A DNA stretch of 32,650 nt, from contig JACSRI010000128.1 of assembly GCA_014879845.1 (NCBI GenBank), forward strand, positions 1 through 32,650, in the 5' to 3' direction. This DNA is from Opitutaceae bacterium. GTDB taxonomy: Bacteria > Verrucomicrobiota > Verrucomicrobiia > Opitutales > Opitutaceae. Below, piece after piece: positions 26,737 through 32,650 of this stretch. The notes beneath the pieces are model-generated. The model was given only the letters and a program-made list of their open reading frames with translations. It did not search any database and was not told the DNA's origin. Position 1 is the first letter of the stretch, and each line of letters starts with the position of its first letter. Both the position numbers and the translations under genes were made by a program.

Positions 26737-27894
26737 ATGACCACGAACCGCCGTGCCCTCCCCCTCAGTCGAGTCGGCGTCGCCGCCGTACTCATACTCG
26801 CGCTCTCCGGGCCCACCCCTGCCCATGCGGCGTGGCCTCTGGCCGAAGGGGAGCTGTTTCTCTCGGTCGATGGGTCCATCGCAGCCGACTCCAACATCGC
26901 GAGCAATGCGACCGAGTTGTCTGACACGATTTACACGGTGACGCCGGGTTTCACCTGGGAGCGCAGCCGAGGGCGCGGATCCGTAACATTCTCCGCCAAT
27001 TGCGCGATTGAGCGGGCAAGCGAATATTCGAGCTACGACTCAGAGAACTACTCCGCTGACTTCAGTCTTTCGATGCCCGCGACGGCGAGCGGTCGGCTAA
27101 AGGGCAATCTCGACCTCTCGTACTTCGACGGCTCGCGGGTCGATCAGTATTTGAACACACGAATTGCCGAACGCGGCTTCAACGGAAGTCTCGACGGAAG
27201 CTACCAAATATCGAACCGCATCAACGGTCGTGCCTCCGTGTCGTATGGCGAGTCCCAGCCGGAGAACGCGCCCAGCTACGAGGAGAGTTCAATGAGTCTT
27301 GGTCTCGGCTACAACCTGCGGCAGGCGATCTCGGCGTTTGTCGACTTTCGATTCACCGACTCGTCGTCAGAATCGAGCCCGGTTTTCGGACCCGGTTCCG
27401 AGACGTCCGGCAACGCGATCATGTTCGGCTTGGACGGCCAGATCACATCTCGACTCTCGGGGTCCATGGGAATCGGATACGACAAGAGCGAAAGCGAGGC
27501 TGGTTCTGAGCAAGATGAGACAAGCGGCATGACCTATGATGTCTCCCTGACTTGGACTCCTCGAACCCGGACGACTTTCAACCTACGCGCATCCAATGGT
27601 GTTCAATCAACGAGCGTCGGAAACACCGAGTATGTGACGATCGCCCTAACCGGGAGCCAGGAGATCGGTCTGAACATGACTGCCGATGTAGGCGTTTCAT
27701 TTCGCAGCTCTGATTTCGGCGGCACCCGGACGGGCGGCAACGACTTCGTCGAAGCCTTCGCCTCGCTCGATTATCGCTTCAGTTCCCGATTCTCGATTTC
27801 CGGCAAATACACCTACAGCGACTCCGACTCCACGGATCCGATCGTCGTCTATCAACGGGATGTCTGGCTCCTCTCCGCCAGCGCCCGATTCTGA
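26737..27894 (+). CDS. Outer-membrane beta-barrel protein of the polysaccharide export module
   Basis: A 385-residue protein with a Sec signal peptide (VAAVLILALSGPTPAHA) and then almost only alternating-pattern beta-strands rich in Ser, Gly, Tyr and aromatic ends (FSLSMPATASGRLKGNLDLS, MSLGLGYNLRQAISAFVDFRF), closing in ...LLSASARF with a terminal Phe, the usual barrel signature. Strand count suggests a barrel of 16 or more strands. It is 51 bases upstream of the OPX gene and then the BY-kinase, so a role as the outer-membrane polysaccharide porin is the best reading. Base composition is visibly lower in GC than its neighbours (31 of 60 bases at 27481-27540, against 45 of 60 at 28681-28740). 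ATG 26737 is preferred over a TTG two codons earlier. Confidence 0.82.
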   Translation: MTTNRRALPLSRVGVAAVLILALSGPTPAHAAWPLAEGELFLSVDGSIAADSNIASNATELSDTIYTVTPGFTWERSRGRGSVTFSANCAIERASEYSSYDSENYSADFSLSMPATASGRLKGNLDLSYFDGSRVDQYLNTRIAERGFNGSLDGSYQISNRINGRASVSYGESQPENAPSYEESSMSLGLGYNLRQAISAFVDFRFTDSSSESSPVFGPGSETSGNAIMFGLDGQITSRLSGSMGIGYDKSESEAGSEQDETSGMTYDVSLTWTPRTRTTFNLRASNGVQSTSVGNTEYVTIALTGSQEIGLNMTADVGVSFRSSDFGGTRTGGNDFVEAFASLDYRFSSRFSISGKYTYSDSDSTDPIVVYQRDVWLLSASARF

Positions 27895-27945
27895 TCGCTC
27901 GGCCGCGCCTTCCGTCGCCCACCTTCTGTTCCCTCTCCCGCCGCC

Positions 27946-28527
27946 ATGATGCGTCTCCTTTCGTCTTGCCTCGCGCTCGTCGCCCTAGCGCTCGGCGCGC
28001 ACGCGCAATCCGGCACGTCCGGCTCCGAGATCTACAAACTCAACGTGGGCGACGAGATCGCCGTCACGGTCGTGGACGAACCCGACCTCGATGAGTCGCT
28101 GCGCATCGATGGCCAGGGCAATATCAACCAGAAGTTCCTCGGCCTCGTGCATGTCGAGGGCCGCACGATCACCGAGGCTGAGCGATATCTCGAGCAGCAG
28201 CTCATCGAGCAGAAATACCTCCGCAAGCCCGTCGTTCGTCTCAAGCTCGTCGCCTACGCCCAGCGCGGTGTCGTGGTGTTCGGAGCCGTCTCGCAACCCG
28301 GGGTGGTGGCGTTCCCGCCGGAGACATTCTCGATGGACATCCTTGACGTGATCGCGCGCTGCGGCGGCTTCACCGCCAGTGCCCGACGCACCAACGTCCG
28401 CGTCAAGCGCCGCACCACGGAGGGCGCCGACGAAATCCTCACGGTCAACGTGAAGAACCTCCTCGCGGGCAAGGAGTCTGCCCCCTTCCTCGTCCAGGCC
28501 GGCGACGTCGTCACGGTCGACAGCTGA
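27946..28527 (+). CDS. Short polysaccharide export (OPX/Wza-type) protein
   Basis: A 193-residue periplasmic export protein with a Sec signal peptide ending GAHAQ; the only early Cys (residue 8) sits before the hydrophobic core, so it is not a lipoprotein site. A Poly_export domain (about 30-105; YKLNVGDEIAVTVVDEPDLD ... INQKFLGLVHVEGRT) is followed by one SLBB domain (about 107-190; VVVFGAVSQPGVVAFP ... FLVQAGDVVTVDS). It ends there, with no C-terminal helix to cross the outer membrane as in Wza (about 380 residues). It would need a separate porin, which the preceding gene may supply. The BY-kinase gene follows 36 bases later. The start may be the second ATG (27949). Confidence 0.9.
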   Translation: MMRLLSSCLALVALALGAHAQSGTSGSEIYKLNVGDEIAVTVVDEPDLDESLRIDGQGNINQKFLGLVHVEGRTITEAERYLEQQLIEQKYLRKPVVRLKLVAYAQRGVVVFGAVSQPGVVAFPPETFSMDILDVIARCGGFTASARRTNVRVKRRTTEGADEILTVNVKNLLAGKESAPFLVQAGDVVTVDS

Positions 28528-28563
28528 TCCTGCCCTTCCCGCCTCCCGCCGCGACCCTGCGCC

Positions 28564-30765
28564 ATGCCCACTCCCGCTCCGGATTCACCCACGCCGTCTT
28601 CCTCCGCCGCCGCGACGCGCAAGTCCGCGCGCCGCAAGCCCGCGCCACCGGTCGTGCGCACGACGCGCGACTACTTCATCATGGTGCGCGAGCGCTGGTA
28701 CTGGGGCCTGCTCGCCGGCCTGCTGGTGGCCGCCGTGCTCGTCGTGCTCGAGATGCGCCGGCCGCCCTACTACAGCACGGCCGCCCAGCTGCTCTTCGAG
28801 CGTCCGTCCGCCGCCATGCGCATCGCTGGGGCGACCGACACCGGAAGCGAACTGAGTCTGGGCGCGGATTTCGTGCGGCTGCGCAGCGCCAAGTTCCTCG
28901 ACTACGTGGTGGCGTCGTTCACTCCGGCCCAGATCGCTGCCATCCGCGAACCCTACTTTCAGCCCGAGTTGCCGCTCGCCGAGCAGCCCTCCGCACAGCA
29001 TGTGATCCGTCCCCGCATGGTCATCGAGGAGGTCCGCGCTCAGCCGATCGCCCGCATCTGGATCTCCCATCGTGATCCAGCCACGGCCAAGCTCGTGGCC
29101 GACCAGTTCGCCCTCAGCTACATCAACTACACCCGCGATCGCACGGCCGAAGACGCCAGCCAGTCCCTCGAGTTTCTCCGCGAGGAGGAGCGCAAGCAGC
29201 GGCAGCGCGTCGAGGAGGCCAATGCCGCCCTGCAGGCCTACCGGGAGCAGCACAACATCCCGATGCAGCGGGAGAGCCAGGGCCTGCTCGCGCAGAACCT
29301 GCAGAACATCGGCGCGCAATATCAGGCGGCGAAGAACTCCCGCCTCGAGATCGAGTCGACACTCAAGCAGATCGAGGCCTTCCAGGAATCCGGAAAATAC
29401 CTCGAGCAGATCTCCTACATCTCCTCCTACCGCACGGTCCCCACGCTGCAGCGGGAGATCGACGAGCTGCGCGCCGAACGTGCGCAGCTCGAGCAGCGCT
29501 ACCTCGAGAATCATCCCAGGCTCCGGGCCAACACGCTCGCCATCGAGGCCAAGACGGCGCTCCTGAACGAGGTCATCTCGATGGCCGTCACGGAACTGCG
29601 CGCGAGTTTCGATCGCGCCCGGCAGCTCGAGGACGACCTCCTCCGGCAATACACGACCGAGGAGAAGAAGACGAAGGAACTCGCCTCGGTGCTGGACGAC
29701 TACCGCGTGCTCGAGCAGCAGGCCGACCTCACGCGCGCCCACTATTCCGAGGTGCTCGCCAGCCTGAACAAGGCGGGGCTGAACGCGCCCCTCGACTCGC
29801 TCAACATTTCCCTCCTCGAGGCCGCGCCGGTGCCGTCGCGGCCTGATGCGCCCGACCCGATGAAGGCAGCGATCCAGGGCTCGGTGGCGCTCGTCGTCCT
29901 GCTTTTCGTCGTGCCCATTCTCCTCGGGTTGCTCGACAACCGGCTCACCGCCGCCTGGGAGATCGAACAGTTCCTCGACCAGACCCTGCTAGGCGAGATA
30001 CCCGTGCTCAGCGGCGTGTCGCGCGCGGACAAGGCGCACATCATGGCCCGCGAGGTCGATCATACGGCGTCCGAGGCGTTTCGCGGCATCTACGGGCAGC
30101 TGCAGCTCAGCTCGGCGGTGCCATACCCGAAGACGCTCATGATCACGAGCACCGAGCCCGGCGAGGGCAAGAGCGTGGTCGGCAACAATCTCGCGGCCAC
30201 GTTCGCCGCGCACGGCAAGAAGACGCTGCTCGTCGACTGCGACTTCCGCCGGCCCAATCTCCATCTCTACTACGGCAAGGACGACACCGCCGGCGTGCTC
30301 CGCTGGCTCAAGGCCTCGGGCGGCAAACCTCCGGCCAAGCCCGAGGACGACCCCGACCTCGCGATCCTCGAGGTGAAGACCAACCTCTACCTCCTGCGCG
30401 CCGGCGGCGAACATCGCCGCGCCACGGAGATCTTCGAGAACGAGGCCTTCGCCACGCTGCTCAAGGCGCTCAAGACGCAGTTCGACCTGGTCATCATCGA
30501 CACGCCGCCGCTCGGTGTCTTTCCCGATGCGATGCTCGCCGCCAATCACTGCGACGAGGCCCTCTACGTGTGCCGTTTCAAGACGGTGAGTCGCGCCAAG
30601 ATCCGGCGCACGCTCGAGCGCCTGGAGAAATCCACGACGCAGATCGCCGGCGTTGTCCTCAACGGCCTGCCCAGCGGCGGCCAGTCCGCCTACTACGACT
30701 ACTACGGCTACGGATCGAACCAGTCGAAGCACTACAAGGCCTACTACTCGCAGAAACGCAGCTGA
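28564..30765 (+). CDS. Polysaccharide co-polymerase with BY-kinase domain (Wzc-type)
   Basis: A 733-residue inner-membrane protein controlling chain length and export of an exopolysaccharide. Order: Pro/Ser-rich basic N terminus, TM1 (about 46-63), Wzz-type periplasmic domain with long coiled-coil (about 195-400, rich in Glu/Gln/Arg), TM2 (about 434-460), then the cytosolic tyrosine kinase with Walker A GEGKS (533-537), Walker A' VDCDFRRPN (D558, D560) and Walker B VIIDTPP (D646). The C terminus is a tyrosine cluster (YYDYYGYGSNQSKHYKAYY), the expected autophosphorylation tail. It follows the beta-barrel and OPX genes. No glycosyltransferase lies in the window, so the polymer cannot be identified. 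Confidence 0.95.
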   Translation: MPTPAPDSPTPSSSAAATRKSARRKPAPPVVRTTRDYFIMVRERWYWGLLAGLLVAAVLVVLEMRRPPYYSTAAQLLFERPSAAMRIAGATDTGSELSLGADFVRLRSAKFLDYVVASFTPAQIAAIREPYFQPELPLAEQPSAQHVIRPRMVIEEVRAQPIARIWISHRDPATAKLVADQFALSYINYTRDRTAEDASQSLEFLREEERKQRQRVEEANAALQAYREQHNIPMQRESQGLLAQNLQNIGAQYQAAKNSRLEIESTLKQIEAFQESGKYLEQISYISSYRTVPTLQREIDELRAERAQLEQRYLENHPRLRANTLAIEAKTALLNEVISMAVTELRASFDRARQLEDDLLRQYTTEEKKTKELASVLDDYRVLEQQADLTRAHYSEVLASLNKAGLNAPLDSLNISLLEAAPVPSRPDAPDPMKAAIQGSVALVVLLFVVPILLGLLDNRLTAAWEIEQFLDQTLLGEIPVLSGVSRADKAHIMAREVDHTASEAFRGIYGQLQLSSAVPYPKTLMITSTEPGEGKSVVGNNLAATFAAHGKKTLLVDCDFRRPNLHLYYGKDDTAGVLRWLKASGGKPPAKPEDDPDLAILEVKTNLYLLRAGGEHRRATEIFENEAFATLLKALKTQFDLVIIDTPPLGVFPDAMLAANHCDEALYVCRFKTVSRAKIRRTLERLEKSTTQIAGVVLNGLPSGGQSAYYDYYGYGSNQSKHYKAYYSQKRS

Positions 30766-30861
30766 GCGGCGCCGCGCGATCGTTGGAATGACGGCGGGCG
30801 GGTTTGCCCTTCCGGGGTCGGGTGAGACGTGCTTGCATGGGCGCCTTCTCCCCGGTCACCC

Positions 30862-31959
30862 ATGAGGAAACTGCGTGCAGGTGTCATCGGCTGCGGCGCG
30901 ATCAGCCCGGCCTACTTCAAGGGATGCGCGATCTATGGCGCGCTCGAGATCGTCGCCTGCGCCGACCTTGATGTCAGTCGGGCCCAGGCACGCGCCGCCG
31001 AGTTCGGCGTGCCGCGTGCGCTTGCCGTCGACGCCCTGCTGGCCGATCCGGAAATCGACCTGGTGATCAACCTCACCGTCCCGCAGGCCCATGCTCCGGT
31101 CTGCCGCGCCGCGCTCGAGGCCGGCAAACATGCCTACGCGGAGAAGCCGCTTGCCCTCACGCGCGCAGACGCCGCGGACCTGCTCGCTCTGGCCCAGGCG
31201 CGCGGATTGCGCCTCGGCTGCGCGCCCGACACGTTTCTCGGCGCCGGCCTCCAGACCAGCCGCCTCGCGGTCGACGAAGGGATGATCGGCGAACCGGTCG
31301 CCGCGGTGGCGTTTTGCTGCGGCCACGGGCACGAGAGCTGGCATCCGTCTCCACAGTTCTACTACCAGAGGGGCGGCGGCCCCCTCTTCGACATGGGGCC
31401 GTACTACCTGACGGCGCTGGTCAATCTTCTCGGTCCCGCGCGCCGCGTGTCGGCCTCGACCCGCACGACATTCGCCACCCGCACGATCACCAGCCAGCCG
31501 CTGGCCGGCACGGTCATCCCGGTCGAGACACCGACGCACCTCGCAGGTACGATCGACTTCGAGTGCGGTGTGGTCGCGACGATGGTGATGAGTTTCGACC
31601 TGTGGCACCACAACCTGCCACGCATCGAGATCTATGGCAGCGAGGGCTCGCTCGTCGTGCCTGATCCCAACCATTTCGACGGCGCCGTGCTCGTGCGCCG
31701 GCACGACGAGAGAGAATGGCGCACGGTCGCTCCGCGTCACGCCGCCGGGATCGGTCGGGGCACGGGTGTCGCCGACATGGCGGCCGCGATCGTCACCGGC
31801 CGGCCGCATCGCGCAAGCGATGCGCTGGCGGCCCATGTGGTCGACATCATGCAGGCCTTCGACGAATCCTCGTCGAGTGGCCGCCACATCGCGATCACCT
31901 CGCGCGCCGAACGGCCGGCCGCGCTGCCACCCGGGCTGCCGCCGGGCCGGCTGGACTGA
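30862..31959 (+). CDS. Gfo/Idh/MocA family oxidoreductase
   Basis: A 365-residue NAD(P)-dependent sugar or inositol oxidoreductase. The ATG at 30862 is chosen because the dinucleotide-binding strand begins at once (LRAGVIGCGAISPAYF). The Rossmann fold continues with IVACADLDVSRA and INLTVPQAHAPV; the catalytic-lysine motif is AEKP (E94, K95, P96). The C-terminal alpha/beta domain has the family block GGGPLFDMGPYYLTALVNLLGP and a GSEGSLVVPDPNHF strand. It is 96 bases downstream of the BY-kinase gene on the same strand, so it could belong to that unit (nucleotide-sugar or sugar modification) or be a separate catabolic gene. Substrate unknown. Confidence 0.93.
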   Translation: MRKLRAGVIGCGAISPAYFKGCAIYGALEIVACADLDVSRAQARAAEFGVPRALAVDALLADPEIDLVINLTVPQAHAPVCRAALEAGKHAYAEKPLALTRADAADLLALAQARGLRLGCAPDTFLGAGLQTSRLAVDEGMIGEPVAAVAFCCGHGHESWHPSPQFYYQRGGGPLFDMGPYYLTALVNLLGPARRVSASTRTTFATRTITSQPLAGTVIPVETPTHLAGTIDFECGVVATMVMSFDLWHHNLPRIEIYGSEGSLVVPDPNHFDGAVLVRRHDEREWRTVAPRHAAGIGRGTGVADMAAAIVTGRPHRASDALAAHVVDIMQAFDESSSSGRHIAITSRAERPAALPPGLPPGRLD

Positions 31960-31988
31960 TCACGCGGGCCGCGCATCGCGCCGGCACG

Positions 31989-32222
31989 TCACGCCAGCGT
32001 ATCGAGCAAGGAGCCGAGGATCTGGTCGGCCGTGCGTGCGGCCACGACATTGGCCTTCACCAGCATCTCGGCCTGGATCTGTTGCACGACGTTCCCTGGA
32101 CTGATGTCGCCCTGGGCGACCGCCTGGGCGGCGGTATTGAGCTGATCGACGCCGCGCTGGATCCCCTGGAGCGGGGCCGCGAAGAGATCCGGCATCCCGG
32201 ATGAGTTGATGGAGGAGATCAT
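31989..32222 (-). CDS. Short protein resembling flagellar rod/hook C-terminal region
   Basis: 77 residues from ATG 32222 (MISSINSSGMPDLFAAPLQG); the frame is open to 32318 but this start fits best. The pattern (IQRGVDQLNTAAQAVA near the front, then VVQQIQAEMLVKANVVAARTADQILGSLLD) looks like an N-terminal rod helix joined to the C-terminal helix of FlgC/FlgE-type proteins, whose ends read roughly aNakvi-taDemlgtlLd. Similar mini-proteins are often annotated as flagellar basal body proteins, but the middle of a real rod protein is missing. No other flagellar gene is in the window. It could be a stand-alone coiled-coil protein. It is convergent with the Gfo/Idh gene. Confidence 0.6.
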   Translation of the reverse strand: MISSINSSGMPDLFAAPLQGIQRGVDQLNTAAQAVAQGDISPGNVVQQIQAEMLVKANVVAARTADQILGSLLDTLA

Positions 32223-32326
32223 GACGACGGGTCGTTGGAGCACCTTCATCATCGGCGCCGGAGCGAGCCGCTCCAATAGGGAAAAGGCCCCGACCGGAGC
32301 CGAGTCCTCTCCCCGCACGAACCACG

Positions 32327-32348
32327 CGCGCCGGTGCCGACCGGCGCG
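32327..32348. terminator. Hairpin between the 85-residue gene and the rod-like gene
   Basis: Perfect 8-bp stem CGCGCCGG (32327-32334) with CCGGCGCG (32341-32348), loop of 6. A second small stem ACTCAAG/CTTGAGT (32357-32363 with 32368-32374) overlaps the stop of the 85-residue gene. Neither has a T-run, so termination is only possible, not shown. This gap (32223-32358) holds no other feature I can see. Confidence 0.35.
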
Positions 32349-32358
32349 GCGGCGCGAC

Positions 32359-32616
32359 TCAAGCCGACTTGAGTTGCGGCACGCGGGCGCGGGCCTCGGC
32401 GTCGCGCATCGCCTCCGAGACGGACAAGAATCCCGGACTGTGCCGGCGCGTGTCGGTCATCTGCGCGTAGCTGTGCCAGAGGCCATCGATCTCGAGGCAC
32501 ACCATGATCTCGTCGCGCATCCACTGGCCGGGGCCGGATTCACGCCAGCCCGCTGTGATTGCTTCCCTGCCCGGCCGGTGCCGGGGATGAGTCGCCAATA
32601 TTGCCCTGGAAACCAT
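32359..32616 (-). CDS. Unknown 85-residue protein
   Basis: Not recognised. The start at ATG 32616 has a good ribosome binding site, GGGAGG four bases upstream on the minus strand, one of the best in the window. The chain is basic at the front (HPRHRPGREAITAGWRESG) and mixed later (MVCLEIDGLWHSYAQMTD, then VSEAMRDAEARARVPQL). There is no signal peptide or membrane segment. The DEIMVCLEIDGLWHSYAQ part looks like two beta-strands. The gene points towards the rod-like small protein, so the two may be read together. The RBS and composition favour a real gene. Confidence 0.5.
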   Translation of the reverse strand: MVSRAILATHPRHRPGREAITAGWRESGPGQWMRDEIMVCLEIDGLWHSYAQMTDTRRHSPGFLSVSEAMRDAEARARVPQLKSA

Positions 32617-32650
32617 AAAACCTCCCGAGTTGCGGTTGATCTACACGTGG

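Overview
The window is GC-rich, densely coded bacterial chromosome. Nothing in it looks like a phage, plasmid, insertion sequence, CRISPR array, rRNA or tRNA. The gene mix suggests Verrucomicrobiota, most likely an Opitutaceae-like organism: a Tat-exported YetA/PcRGLX rhamnogalacturonan lyase beside L-rhamnose mutarotase, a sodium:solute symporter and a LacI regulator, plus Bat proteins and an envelope biogenesis set. This placement rests on gene content and recognised families, not on a marker phylogeny.

Layout. (1) 3-3960, plus strand: the end of a Bat (aerotolerance-type) operon, with a BatB-like VWA protein cut by the window edge and then a BatD protein carrying a complete BatE-like module at its C terminus. 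(2) 4054-9369, minus strand: SSS symporter, rhamnose mutarotase and exo-rhamnogalacturonan lyase, facing a LacI-type regulator at 9659-10720. This reads as a small pectin/rhamnose utilisation locus. (3) 11044-11694: an orphan NarL-type response regulator behind a 323-bp structured leader. (4) 11791-17813: sulfur and one-carbon metabolism, with metK-ahcY as a tight pair, then cysI, and further on a CbiX/SirB-type chelatase that could supply siroheme to CysI. The peptidoglycan-associated lipoprotein pal sits among them on the other strand. (5) 18058-20378: a coupled trio of single-domain response regulator, 71-residue unknown protein and GspE/PilB-type ATPase. (6) 20494-26588: envelope and housekeeping genes (M23 peptidase, SecD-P1-head-like lipoprotein, HemW, IPT/TIG lipoprotein, an endonuclease/exonuclease/phosphatase-fold protein, Ste24-like M48 protease). 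(7) 26737-30765: a polysaccharide export module made of an outer-membrane beta-barrel, a short OPX protein and a PCP/BY-kinase. (8) 30862 to the end: a Gfo/Idh/MocA oxidoreductase, a 77-residue protein resembling the end of flagellar rod proteins, and an 85-residue unknown.

The points most worth following up are the BatD-BatE fusion, the RR/71-aa/ATPase trio, the apparent class-3 OPX plus porin export system, the SecD-like stand-alone lipoprotein, a CbiX whose N-terminal half has lost its metal-binding histidines, and the folded leader of the orphan response regulator. I saw no clearly new defence or mobile system.
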